Positions 9,361 to 18,065 of a stretch of DNA of 64,000 nucleotides are shown here, piece after piece (position 1 is the first letter of the stretch; each line of letters opens with the position of its first letter). Source of the DNA: Pseudomonas lundensis (GTDB lineage: Bacteria > Pseudomonadota > Gammaproteobacteria > Pseudomonadales > Pseudomonadaceae). Under the pieces are notes generated by a model. It searched no databases and was not told where the DNA came from. It was given only the letters and a program-made list of their open reading frames with translations. Where the stretch lies: assembly GCF_001042985.1 (NCBI RefSeq), contig NZ_JYKY01000024.1, positions 21,339 to 85,338 on the forward strand. Reading direction: 5' to 3'. Both the position numbers and the translations under genes were made by a program.

Positions 9361-12095
9361 TCGCCCACCACCGGCAGCGCTATACAAAAGCGGGCGCCGT
9401 GTTCGGTGTTGCTGACGCTCAGCCGACCGCCCATGTTCTCGATGATGCCGTAGCTCACGGATAACCCCAGCCCCGTGCCCACACCGACCGGTTTGGTGGT
9501 GAAGAAGGGTTCGAAGATGCGCTCCAGCAGTCGCGGGTCAATGCCGCCTGCGTTATCGTGTACCCACAAGCGCACGTGGCCGGGGTCTGTTTCGATGCCA
9601 AGGGCGATCCACGGCGCGAAGTCAGGGTCTTTTTCACGCTGGCCGAGCAAGGCATCACGGGCGTTGACCAGCAGGTTAATCAGCACCTGTTCCAGTTGAT
9701 CCACATGACCCCGTACGCGGACGGCGCAGTCCAGGCCTTCGCAGCGAATCTCCACGCCTTTGCCGCGCAGGCCGTCACTGAGCAGTGACAGCGTGCCGTC
9801 GATGGCAATGGCCGGGTTGAACACCTGCTGTTCGATCTCCGAACGTCGACCAAACACACGCATGTGGTCCACCACCCGCGCCGCGCGTTGCACCTGGGTG
9901 TCGAGGCGATTGAGTTTGTCTTGCAGGTAATCGATCTGCACATCGCCATTGCTCAGGCGTTTGAGCACATTGACGATGGCCATGCGCATCACATTGAGCG
10001 GCTGGTTGATCTCATGGGCCAGCCCGGAGGCCATCTCGCCCAGGGTGGCCATTTTGGCGCTCTGGGTCAGTTGCTGTTGCGAACGCCGCACTTCGGTGTT
10101 GTCGCGCCCGACCGCCTGCACTTCGACCAACACCCCGAGCTCATCAAACACGCCGCGATCCGACCAGACCCACCACGCATGTTCGCGCCCCGGCAGTTGC
10201 AGGCTGATTTCGGCGGTGCTGACCGGGAATTCGGGGGTCAAGGTGGCCAAACGTTGCACAAACGCCCGCTGTTGCTCCGGCGACAACCAGCCGCTGAGGT
10301 TGATGCCCGGTAACTGCTCGGGCGCGCACTCCAGGTAATTGGCCAGTGGGCGATTGCCGAAGGTCAGGGTCAAGTCGGGGGTGTAGCGGCAGATCATCGC
10401 CGGGGAATCCTCCACCAGCATGCGGTAGCGCTCTTCGCTGTGTTTGATTCGTTCTGCGGCTTCCGTGGCGTCGGTGATGTCCAGCCACAGGCCCACGGCT
10501 TCGACCGGCAGGCCCAGGTCGTCGCGCAGCAACCGGGCCTCGTCCAGTAACCAGTGGTAGTCGCCCTCACGGTCGCGCAGTCGATAGCGGCTGCGCACAT
10601 TGCCTTCGCGCAACAGGCGTCGGGTGCGCTCGAAGTACTGCGCACGGTCGTCAGGGTGTACCCACTCAATCAACGTGGCGGCCGTGCATTCTTCACGCGT
10701 CCAGCCCAACAAGGGCTGCAAACTGGCGCTGAAGAATTCAGGCAGCAACGCGCCCTCGGCATAGCGCTGTACATAAATCACCGCCGGGGAGCTGGCGATC
10801 AGGTTGTCGAGTCGGGCATGGGCCGCCGCCGCTTGCTGTTGCTGATTTTGCATGTCGCTGACATCCAGCATGAACCCCACAACACGCGGCCCGCCTTCAC
10901 CGCCCAGCACCTGGCCCTGAATGCGGTACCAGATCACCGGCCGCGTACTGTCGGGTTGGTGCAAGCGCACGCACAGCAACAGAGGCGTGTCGTGGGACAG
11001 CAGGTCATTGAAGCGGCTGGCAAGCTCTTCGCGGTCCGCCGGGTGAAACAGCCCCAACCACGCCTCTCGGGGCACATGCGCAGGCTGATCGGGCAACAGG
11101 CTGGCGGCCAGGGGCGGGGCAAGCAAAAGTTGCCGGGTGCTGGCCGACCACTCCCACCAGCCGCTGCCCAGCAGGCCCTGCAATGCCTCCATGCGCTCCA
11201 TCTGCTGCACATGTTGCAACTCACGCAAGCGACTGAGCAGCGGCCCGGCCAATGCCGCGCACACCTGAAGCCAATCCATGTCGCCCATGGCCGGGGCGTG
11301 ACGACTCGCCGGGTACTGGCCAAACAACAGCCATGCGCTCACCCCTTGATGATCGTTGTACGGCACCAGCAAGCCATCGGTGTTGCCAAACAGCCCGCTC
11401 AGCCGGGGCTTGTCGTTGAGGCCATACAGCGCCTCAAACCGCTGGGGCGCGTGGCCATTGAAGCTGTCGAGGGTGCTGCCCAGAGCTTGATCGACCTCCC
11501 ACAGCGCGGGGGCATCATGCTGGCGGTAAACACTGTAAATGCGCCATTCGGCCTGTGTGGTGTCGGGCAACGCCAGGGCTACACACGGGATATGCCAATG
11601 GTGCGCCACCTGCTGCAGCAGATCGGTCACCACCGCGGGCAGCCGGCCATGGCCGCAATGACGCAATTGCTCCCCCATGTGGGTGGTGAGCAGGTGGGTG
11701 AGTTCCCGGCTGCGCGCCTGCTGTTGACCCATTAGCACATCGCTGATGTCCAGCAATTGCAGTAACCAGTCGTCACCGTGCGGCTGGACCCAGCCGCGGG
11801 TGTAGACAACAGGGCCGCCGCCGACCTGAAACATGAGGTCCAGGCTTTGCCCCTGCCAATCCCGGGGCGTGCCTTCCAGTGCCAGCGTGCTGCCCGGCAC
11901 CAGATAATCGATCAACAGGCGCGGCGGGCCACTGCCCATCGCCATGGCCAGGCCATGCTGCTCCAGCACATGGCCGTGCTGATCGAGCCGCAATTGAATG
12001 CCCGCCTGCACACGCAGGGCAGGCGTATCCGCCAACGCTGCGGGCTCGTCTGCTCGCCCCAGCAGCCGCCCCAACAAGCGCTCGCCGCTGATCAA
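9345..12095 (-). CDS. pprA: PAS-domain sensor histidine kinase, PprA-like
   Basis: Soluble multi-PAS histidine kinase, 916 residues. Several PAS/PAC units lie between about residues 290 and 660; the dimerisation helix has the phospho-acceptor His694 in AHEINQPL, and an ATPase domain with N, G1 and G2 boxes follows (NLLVNARDAL, DNAGGID, GTGLGLS). No membrane helix is seen. Next to pprB and the tad genes, it fits PprA, partner of PprB in control of Tad pili and other surface factors. The start is TTG at 12095, overlapping the TGA of the tadE-like gene, which suggests coupled translation; a downstream start is possible because the ribosome site is weak. Confidence 0.82.
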   Translation of the reverse strand: MISGERLLGRLLGRADEPAALADTPALRVQAGIQLRLDQHGHVLEQHGLAMAMGSGPPRLLIDYLVPGSTLALEGTPRDWQGQSLDLMFQVGGGPVVYTRGWVQPHGDDWLLQLLDISDVLMGQQQARSRELTHLLTTHMGEQLRHCGHGRLPAVVTDLLQQVAHHWHIPCVALALPDTTQAEWRIYSVYRQHDAPALWEVDQALGSTLDSFNGHAPQRFEALYGLNDKPRLSGLFGNTDGLLVPYNDHQGVSAWLLFGQYPASRHAPAMGDMDWLQVCAALAGPLLSRLRELQHVQQMERMEALQGLLGSGWWEWSASTRQLLLAPPLAASLLPDQPAHVPREAWLGLFHPADREELASRFNDLLSHDTPLLLCVRLHQPDSTRPVIWYRIQGQVLGGEGGPRVVGFMLDVSDMQNQQQQAAAAHARLDNLIASSPAVIYVQRYAEGALLPEFFSASLQPLLGWTREECTAATLIEWVHPDDRAQYFERTRRLLREGNVRSRYRLRDREGDYHWLLDEARLLRDDLGLPVEAVGLWLDITDATEAAERIKHSEERYRMLVEDSPAMICRYTPDLTLTFGNRPLANYLECAPEQLPGINLSGWLSPEQQRAFVQRLATLTPEFPVSTAEISLQLPGREHAWWVWSDRGVFDELGVLVEVQAVGRDNTEVRRSQQQLTQSAKMATLGEMASGLAHEINQPLNVMRMAIVNVLKRLSNGDVQIDYLQDKLNRLDTQVQRAARVVDHMRVFGRRSEIEQQVFNPAIAIDGTLSLLSDGLRGKGVEIRCEGLDCAVRVRGHVDQLEQVLINLLVNARDALLGQREKDPDFAPWIALGIETDPGHVRLWVHDNAGGIDPRLLERIFEPFFTTKPVGVGTGLGLSVSYGIIENMGGRLSVSNTEHGARFCIALPVVGDQSTS

Positions 12096-12532
12096 AACTG
12101 CAGACTCGATTGAGCCGTTAACGTGGTCGGCAAACTGGGCACCGTGATGTCTCCCGGCAGCACCAGCACCGGCATGATGGCGCTTAACGCCGAGGCTGGC
12201 AGGCTGACGGTGACCGTCAGCACCCCGCCGCTATAGACCGCCTGCTGATTGAGGCTGCCTTTCAAGGCGCTCGGCACCCACGCGAGTTGGTCACTCAACA
12301 CACTCAGGGCGCGATTTTGCACATCCTGAGTGTAGGTCGCGGGGGAAACGGTCGGGTCCAGCGCCACGCTGCGGCGCACCGCCTCGGCCGTGGAATGGTT
12401 GAACGACTGCATCAGCAAGAGCGGCAAGCTGTAACTCACGACGCCGTAAAACACAGCGAAAAACGCCACAAACACCAGCGCAAATTCGATGGCCGCTGCG
12501 CCTTTTTCTTTTCTGGGGAGGCCTGGTTTCAT
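12092..12532 (-). CDS. TadE-like pilus assembly protein
   Basis: Tad pseudopilin-like protein of 146 residues. The N-terminus has the TadE pattern: a basic leader, then GAAAIEFALVFVAFFAVFYG, with Glu five residues into the hydrophobic stretch, which is the expected processing site for the prepilin peptidase encoded next door at 12604. The remainder is a small periplasmic domain. The ATG at 12532 places the leader correctly; the longer start at 12556 adds eight residues of no obvious use. The stop overlaps the start of the kinase gene. Could equally be called TadF. Confidence 0.8.
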   Translation of the reverse strand: MKPGLPRKEKGAAAIEFALVFVAFFAVFYGVVSYSLPLLLMQSFNHSTAEAVRRSVALDPTVSPATYTQDVQNRALSVLSDQLAWVPSALKGSLNQQAVYSGGVLTVTVSLPASALSAIMPVLVLPGDITVPSLPTTLTAQSSLQF

Positions 12533-12603
12533 GACTGCGTCTACCCTGAAAACCACACGTCATATCAGCATAGAATCATTCGCCAAAAAGGGACGCCGAT
12601 TAC

Positions 12604-13077
12604 GTGACGCAATTACTCATCCTGTTCCTCTGGTTGGCCGCGTGCGCACTTCAGGATCTGTACCAACGCCAGATCGCCAACACCCTGACCCTCGGCGGCA
12701 TGGCCCTGGCAGTGCTGTACCTGCTCTGGAGCGGCCACACCTGGCTCGGCGCACCCCCCAGCGAAGCCCTGGTGGCACTGCTGATTGCGCTGGTGCTGAC
12801 CCTGCCCGGTTATGCGCTCAATAAGTTCGGCGCGGGGGATGTCAAGCTGCTGGTAACCCTGGCATTGGCCACCGATCGTCTGACGGTGCTGGGCACCTTT
12901 ATCGGCGCTGGCCTGTGTGCCGCGCTATGGCTGCTGATCGCGTCAAAAATCCTGCCGCTTGTGTATCAACGGGTTACAACACCTGCACCCGGCGACCCCG
13001 GCCCGCTGTCAAAAAAAGTCCCCTTCGCGCCCTTTTTGCTGGCGGGTTTTGCGTTGGCTACGCTGTGCATGCCCTAG
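12604..13077 (+). CDS. fppA: Flp prepilin peptidase (A24 family)
   Basis: Aspartic membrane protease that processes Flp prepilin and TadE-type pseudopilins. 157 residues and about five to six membrane segments, the short form without the N-methylating domain. Both catalytic aspartates are visible: Asp18 in LQDLYQRQ and Asp79 in the GAGD motif (FGAGDVKL). Start codon is GTG at 12604. It is divergent from the tadE-like gene and followed after about 120 bases by pprB, the same fppA-pprB order as in P. aeruginosa. Confidence 0.88.
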   Translation: MTQLLILFLWLAACALQDLYQRQIANTLTLGGMALAVLYLLWSGHTWLGAPPSEALVALLIALVLTLPGYALNKFGAGDVKLLVTLALATDRLTVLGTFIGAGLCAALWLLIASKILPLVYQRVTTPAPGDPGPLSKKVPFAPFLLAGFALATLCMP

Positions 13078-13196
13078 TGCAGACGTAGGATTTATTCCAT
13101 GTACAGCACGGGAAACTGGGTCTACTTTTAAACCAGCCTGCTCACGATGAGTGGCGCAGTTTGCCTTGAACAGGCTTGCCAGGCATGGAGTACCGC

Positions 13197-13973
13197 GTGA
13201 ACCAGCTCAGCCCTCTCATAAAAGTACTGGTGGTCGACGACCAGCCCTTGATCGTCGAAGAACTCTGCGAGTTTCTGGAAAGCAGTGGCTACCGGTGCGT
13301 GCCCTGTGAGTCGAGCCGTGAAGCCATTGAGTGCTTCAACGCAGACCCTGAAATCGGTCTGGTGCTGTGTGACTTGCACATGCCGGACATGAATGGCATC
13401 GAACTCACCCAACACCTGCAAAAGCACGCCGGTAAACAACGCCTGTTCGAAAGCATCCTGCTGACCGGCCGCGCCGACAAACAGGATGTGATCAAAGCCT
13501 TACGCATCGGCATCGCGGATTACTACCAAAAACCGGTCGACCTCAATGAACTGCTTGAAGGCATCCAACGTCAGGAAGAGCAACTGCGCGAACGGATGAA
13601 AAGCGTCCAGCTCGGGCACTTGAACCGCAAGCTTCAGTTTTTGGCGGACTCCATTGACGACCTGTATCAGGACATGGAATCCGTGCGCCAACCGCCACTG
13701 ACCGCGGGCGTGGACGGCGTCGCTGAAGAGGATTCGCACGCCATGCCGGCGATTTTCCAGCAACTGTCACCGCGCCAGCTCGACGTGGCCCGACTGGTGG
13801 GCAAAGGCCAGACCAACTACCAGATCGCCTGCGACCTGGGCATCACGGAAAACACGGTCAAACTCTACGTGTCACAAGTATTACGCCTGACCCACATGAA
13901 CAACCGCACTCAACTGGCCCTGGCGCTGTCGCCCAATGCCAGCGCCAAACAGCACCGGCTGACGGCCCACTGA
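13197..13973 (+). CDS. pprB: two-component response regulator PprB-like (REC-LuxR)
   Basis: DNA-binding response regulator of 258 residues: receiver domain at about 5-120 with acidic pair VVDD, phospho-acceptor Asp59 in VLCDLHMPD and the late KPVD motif, a linker, then a LuxR-type helix-turn-helix (SPRQLDVARLVGKG ... NYQIACDLGITENTVK). Expected partner of the PprA-like kinase and activator of the tad, flp and possibly adhesin promoters. The GTG at 13197 has GGAG six bases upstream and is preferred; an ATG at 13185 in the same frame is the alternative and adds four residues. Confidence 0.85.
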   Translation: MNQLSPLIKVLVVDDQPLIVEELCEFLESSGYRCVPCESSREAIECFNADPEIGLVLCDLHMPDMNGIELTQHLQKHAGKQRLFESILLTGRADKQDVIKALRIGIADYYQKPVDLNELLEGIQRQEEQLRERMKSVQLGHLNRKLQFLADSIDDLYQDMESVRQPPLTAGVDGVAEEDSHAMPAIFQQLSPRQLDVARLVGKGQTNYQIACDLGITENTVKLYVSQVLRLTHMNNRTQLALALSPNASAKQHRLTAH

Positions 13974-13981
13974 AGCCCCCA

Positions 13982-14015
13982 CGCCTGTGCTCGCGGTGTT
14001 CAGCGTGCACAGGCG
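13982..14015. terminator. hairpin between convergent pprB and DUF3613 genes
   Basis: Nine-base-pair inverted repeat (CGCCTGTGC and GCACAGGCG) in the 52-base gap between two convergent stops. It lacks a clear T tract on either strand, so termination in both directions is inferred from position only. Confidence 0.4.
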
Positions 14016-14025
14016 GTGGCGCGCG

Positions 14026-14295
14026 TTAATTGGACGTCCCGCCCCCGCCGCCCGATTCCTGTTTGTAGTACTCCGGGATTTCGTGATCGTAACTTTTCAG
14101 CAAACGTTGCAGGCTTTGTTCGCGCTCTTGCGGGGTAAGCGTCTGCGGCACCGTTGAACCCTCTTTGCCGCTGACCTGAACCTGCAACCAGTTTTCGGTT
14201 TCCTGCTGGTAGCGGGACGACGGCCCCGGCTCGATGGCCAGCGCGCTCAAGGGCATCCACACCAGTAACACGCCGACACGTACAGTCATCGCCAT
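14026..14295 (-). CDS. DUF3613 protein, tad-locus associated
   Basis: Small exported protein of 89 residues at the end of the tad operon. An N-terminal signal sequence (MTVRVGVLLVWMPLSALA) ends at about residue 20, followed by a polar domain with the TPQEREQSLQRLLKSY segment typical of DUF3613 and a Gly-rich tail. GGAGG lies six bases before the ATG at 14295; the longer frame to 14373 runs into tadD and was rejected. Proteins of this family recur next to tadD in Pseudomonas, so a role in Flp pilus assembly is likely but undefined. Confidence 0.8.
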   Translation of the reverse strand: MAMTVRVGVLLVWMPLSALAIEPGPSSRYQQETENWLQVQVSGKEGSTVPQTLTPQEREQSLQRLLKSYDHEIPEYYKQESGGGGGTSN

Positions 14296-14308
14296 CGCAC
14301 ACCTCCGA

Positions 14309-14992
14309 TTATTTGAGTACCGCCACCTGATCGCTGGCCGGGGCTTTGAGTGCTTGCGCACGGGCCTGGGCATCGGTCACTTGCTCGGGTGTCAGTCCGG
14401 CGCGGGTGACCAGTTCTGCCGCTTGCTTCCAGTTGTCCTGATAGATCAACAACGTCACCAGGTTCAACGCCGCCAACGTGTCGTCCTCTTTGCTGAGTTC
14501 CAGCGCGGTCAAAAACTCAAAGCGTGCGTCGTCCAGGCGCAACAGGTTGAGGTACACCACCCCCAAGTCATTGCGGATCTTGTCATCGGTGGGGGCCAGG
14601 CTGGCGGCCTTTTGCAGGTAGGCCAGGGCCTGGGCGTTGTCTCCTCGGGCTGCCGCCAGTTGCCCCAGGCCATGCTCGCCCTCGGCTGCCAGACAGGTGC
14701 CCTGCAAACTTCGATACAGAGGCTCGGCCTCGCTGCGGCCCAACTGACGGTAGAGGCGCGCCTTGCGCAACTGCACCTGCCCGTAGCGCTCGGGCAGGCT
14801 TTGCAGATTGGCCAGACTGGCGTGCAGCTTGCCTTCTTTGGCCATGTCGTCGGCCAGGTTCATTGACAACTCCTGATCGCCACTCAACTTGGCGCAACTG
14901 CTGTTCAGGGCCAGCCACGGCGGGTTACTCGCGCCCCCGCTCGCACAGCCGCCCAGCATCAGCAGCCCGCACGCGACGATCACAGCTTTCAT
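14309..14992 (-). CDS. tadD: TadD, TPR lipoprotein of the Flp pilus system
   Basis: Tetratricopeptide lipoprotein of 227 residues, thought to help secretin localisation and pilus assembly. Lipobox LGGC at about residues 12-15, then several TPR-like helical pairs (for example ALAYLQKAASLAPTDDKIRNDLG and its neighbours). The start at 14992 (ATG, preceded by GGGAG) gives a proper signal peptide; the earlier GTG at 15010 overlaps tadC and is less likely. Located between tadC and the DUF3613 gene in the minus-strand operon. Confidence 0.87.
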   Translation of the reverse strand: MKAVIVACGLLMLGGCASGGASNPPWLALNSSCAKLSGDQELSMNLADDMAKEGKLHASLANLQSLPERYGQVQLRKARLYRQLGRSEAEPLYRSLQGTCLAAEGEHGLGQLAAARGDNAQALAYLQKAASLAPTDDKIRNDLGVVYLNLLRLDDARFEFLTALELSKEDDTLAALNLVTLLIYQDNWKQAAELVTRAGLTPEQVTDAQARAQALKAPASDQVAVLK

Positions 14993-15006
14993 GTTCACAC
15001 TCCCGG

Positions 15007-15891
15007 TCAAGACCCGAAGGCCCGTGAAATAGCGATAAAACTGGGGCCAGCCAACACAATCAGCAGCGCCGGAAACAGGAACACCATCATCACGACCGAC
15101 ATCTTGGCCGACATTTTCGAGATGTATTCCTGCATGCGCGTCAGGCGCCGGTCATCGAGCAATGCTTTGAGCGCCTGCAACGACTTCATGGCGCCGCCAC
15201 CCTGCTGGATCAGTTGCTGAAGAATCACACAGGTGTCGTCGAACTCATCCACCGCCAGCAAGCTCGCGGCTTTTTGCAGCTCCTGACCCAGTTCCAGCCC
15301 GGAATCGACACGGGCCAGCACCAGTCGCAGCTCGCCAGTCAACACGGGCAACAACTGCCGCGCCTCCTGACTCAGCACGCGCAGTGCTTGCTCCACCGCC
15401 ATGCCTGACTCAAAGAGAATGCGCAGGAGCGGGATAAATGTAGAAACCTCAATCGCCACCTGTTGCTGACGCCGGGCGGCTGCGTAGGCCAGTAACCGTT
15501 TGGGAATCAAGTAACCGATGGCCAGCCCGAACAGCGGCCCCACCCACACATTGCCCGTGTCCGGGTAGAACACGTTATGCCCCACGAACACCAACCCGGC
15601 CAGCACCACCGGGGTGCCAATCTGAAAGGCGGCAAACAGCGAGCGCTGACTGGCCGTGCGCCACCCCAGCCGGGTCAACAGGGTTTGGGTTTCGTGGTCC
15701 AGCGACACCGAGCGCTGGCCCACTTTGCTGCTGCCGACAGCCCGCAGCCAGGTGCCAAGCGTGTGCGTACCGGTTTTCCCGCCCTCAAGGCGCTGCATCA
15801 CACGTTGTTGGCGCAGCCGCTGCTGGATCACGCTATTGATGACCAGTGCCAGGGCGGCCAACAGCAAGACAACGCTTATCAGCAAGGCCAT
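15007..15891 (-). CDS. tadC: TadC, inner-membrane platform protein
   Basis: Type II secretion system F-domain protein, 294 residues, one of the two GspF-like inner-membrane platform proteins on which the TadA ATPase acts. Membrane segments are at the extreme N-terminus, in the middle (about 85-135) and at the C-terminus, with a cytoplasmic helical F-domain between them. The start at 15891 lies one base after the tadB stop. Its size and pairing with tadB at 15893-16777 are typical of the Tad family. Confidence 0.88.
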   Translation of the reverse strand: MALLISVVLLLAALALVINSVIQQRLRQQRVMQRLEGGKTGTHTLGTWLRAVGSSKVGQRSVSLDHETQTLLTRLGWRTASQRSLFAAFQIGTPVVLAGLVFVGHNVFYPDTGNVWVGPLFGLAIGYLIPKRLLAYAAARRQQQVAIEVSTFIPLLRILFESGMAVEQALRVLSQEARQLLPVLTGELRLVLARVDSGLELGQELQKAASLLAVDEFDDTCVILQQLIQQGGGAMKSLQALKALLDDRRLTRMQEYISKMSAKMSVVMMVFLFPALLIVLAGPSFIAISRAFGS

Positions 15892-15892
15892 G

Positions 15893-16777
15893 TCATACGC
15901 TCCGCACCATGCGCCACAGGGTAAAGCAGCCAATGACCTGCATCGCCAGCGCCGTCAGCAACAAGTGCTGCCCGGAGGCGTCGCTCCACATTTTGGGCAG
16001 GTAAGCGGGGTTGGTGAGCATGAAATACACCAGCACCAACAGCGGCAAAACGGCCAGCACCATGGCCGTGAAGCGCGTCTCACCGGTCATGGCCTTGAGT
16101 TGACGGGCGCCTTGTTCGCGCTCGCGAATCAGGGTGATGAGGTTTTCCAGCAGTTCACTGGCGTTGCCGCCGTAGCGCTGGTTGACCTTGAGGCCCAGGG
16201 CAAACAGGCGAAACTCTTCACGCTCGTACAGCTCGGCCACGTCCTGCACCGCTTCCGGCAAGCTGACGCCCAATTGCACATTGCGCGACACCCGGCCCAG
16301 TGCGGTCTTGAGCGGGTCACTGGAGGCATCAATCGCATTGAGCACGGCATCCGCCAACGTGCGACCCGCCTTCAAGCTGCGCACCGCGTGATCCAGTAAC
16401 GGCGGCAGTTGCTCAACCATGCGCCGCACCTGACGGTGGTAGCGCCAACTGAGGTACAGCTTCAGGCACAGCGGTGGCAGCAGCAGGCAAGCAAGCACCG
16501 CCATCCAGCCGCCTGCGAGCCCGGCCAGCAGCATCGCCCCGAGCCACAGGCCAAGCCACAGTCGCAAGCGCTCCGACGGTCGGGGCAGCCCGGCCTGCAA
16601 AAAGGCGCGGTCCAGCCAGAGCAGCCCGCCCAAATGCGGGGCCGGTTGCGGTTGCCCTTGCGCTAACCGATTGAGCACCCGGCTGGTGGTCGGATTGCGC
16701 AACACACGGAACACAATAAACAGCGCCAGGCACGCCATCAGCAACGCGATCAATAACAGCAGCAGGGCCGGGATCAT
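15893..16777 (-). CDS. tadB: TadB, inner-membrane platform protein
   Basis: Second GspF-like platform protein of the Flp pilus machine, 294 residues. It has an N-terminal membrane helix within residues 2-25, a pair of helices around 75-110, an F-domain (PPLLDHAVRSLKAGRTLADAV and on), and two C-terminal helices. It starts 10 bases after the tadA stop and is followed by tadC with one base between. Confidence 0.88.
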   Translation of the reverse strand: MIPALLLLLIALLMACLALFIVFRVLRNPTTSRVLNRLAQGQPQPAPHLGGLLWLDRAFLQAGLPRPSERLRLWLGLWLGAMLLAGLAGGWMAVLACLLLPPLCLKLYLSWRYHRQVRRMVEQLPPLLDHAVRSLKAGRTLADAVLNAIDASSDPLKTALGRVSRNVQLGVSLPEAVQDVAELYEREEFRLFALGLKVNQRYGGNASELLENLITLIREREQGARQLKAMTGETRFTAMVLAVLPLLVLVYFMLTNPAYLPKMWSDASGQHLLLTALAMQVIGCFTLWRMVRSV

Positions 16778-16787
16778 GGCGGGCCCC

Positions 16788-18065
16788 TCAACCTTGAAGG
16801 TTTACGATTGGCTCGCGACGTAACTTGTCGCCCGCCGGATTGAGCGCTTCGCGCATGAAACCGACCCCGGTGCGCCGATCCAGCCGGAACAGGGTGTTGG
16901 TGACATACACGTCATCGCGCACACCCACCACCTCCAGCACTTCGCTGACACAGCGACGCCCGTCGGGCATGCGCGTGAGCTGGATGATGACGTCCAGCGC
17001 GGCGCAGATCATTTGGCGCAGGGTTTTCTCCGCCACGGTGCGCCCGGTCAGGCCCACGAGGGTTTCCAGGCGCAACAGCGCATCCTGTGCGGTGTTGGCG
17101 TGCACGGTGCTCATGGAGCCGTCATGGCCGGTGTTCATGGCGGTCAGTACGTCGAGTACTTCAACGCCGCGGATTTCCCCCAGGATGATGCGGTCGGGGC
17201 GCATCCGCAGGGCGTTGCGGATCAGGTCGCTGGCTTTGACCTCCCCATGGCCTTCGGCATTGGGCGGGCGGGTTTCCAGACGCACCACGTGCGGGTGACC
17301 GAGCTGTAATTCGGCCACGTCCTCAATGGTGACCAGCCGCTCATAGGGGTTAATCAACTGACTGAGGATATTGAGCAGCGTGGTTTTACCGGTGCCCGTG
17401 CCGCCGCTGATGAGGATGTTGCAGCGCTTGCTCACGGCCTCCTGAATGAAGTCATAGATCGCCTGATCGATGGTTTGCATGGCCATCAGGTCCGTGCTTT
17501 TGAGCATGTCCTTGCGAAACTTTCGAATCGACAGGCACGGGCCGTCCAGCGCAATCGGCGGGATGATCGCGTTGACCCGGCTGCCATCGGGCATGCGCGC
17601 GTCGACCATCGGTGAGGACTCATCGAGCCGTCGCCCCAACGGCGCCAAAATGCGCTGCATGACCCGCTCGACGTGGTGGTCGTCGATAAAGCGCAGTTCG
17701 CTCAGGTGCAGGATGCCGTCGCGCTCGATAAACACCCGGTGCGGGCCATTGACCAGAATTTCGGTGACCGCCGGATCGCGCAGCAGCACTTCCAGCGGGC
17801 CAAAGCCGGTGAGTTCGTCAACGATTTCCTCGGCCAGCCGTTCCATTTCATAGCGTGAAATCGCCAGGTGCAGGCGCGACACGTATTCAGCCACTTTGTC
17901 AGTGACGAAATGAGCCAGCGCGGGGCGCGCGTCTTCCAGCAGGTTTTTGCCGGTTTCCTCAATGGCCTCGATGATGTAGCGGTGCAGCACCCGTTTCAGG
18001 CTGTCGTGCTCGGCATGCCCGTGCGCCCCGTGCAGGCCGGCACCGAACAGTTTTTCACCGTTCAT
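16788..18065 (-). CDS. tadA: TadA/CpaF pilus assembly ATPase
   Basis: Cytoplasmic hexameric secretion ATPase powering Flp pilus extension (and in Tad systems probably retraction), 425 residues. Walker A is GGTGTGKTT with Lys227; a Walker B-like RPDRIILGEIRG and the His box around MNTGHDGSMSTVHAN follow. The Asp/Glu-rich segments before Walker A match CpaF proteins. The ATG at 18065 overlaps the TGA of tadZ by four bases. Confidence 0.92.
   Translation of the reverse strand: MNGEKLFGAGLHGAHGHAEHDSLKRVLHRYIIEAIEETGKNLLEDARPALAHFVTDKVAEYVSRLHLAISRYEMERLAEEIVDELTGFGPLEVLLRDPAVTEILVNGPHRVFIERDGILHLSELRFIDDHHVERVMQRILAPLGRRLDESSPMVDARMPDGSRVNAIIPPIALDGPCLSIRKFRKDMLKSTDLMAMQTIDQAIYDFIQEAVSKRCNILISGGTGTGKTTLLNILSQLINPYERLVTIEDVAELQLGHPHVVRLETRPPNAEGHGEVKASDLIRNALRMRPDRIILGEIRGVEVLDVLTAMNTGHDGSMSTVHANTAQDALLRLETLVGLTGRTVAEKTLRQMICAALDVIIQLTRMPDGRRCVSEVLEVVGVRDDVYVTNTLFRLDRRTGVGFMREALNPAGDKLRREPIVNLQG

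Noticed and set aside
10554..11735. 393-codon plus-strand frame
   Set aside because: Antisense to the PAS region of the kinase; Gln/His/Arg-rich shadow composition.
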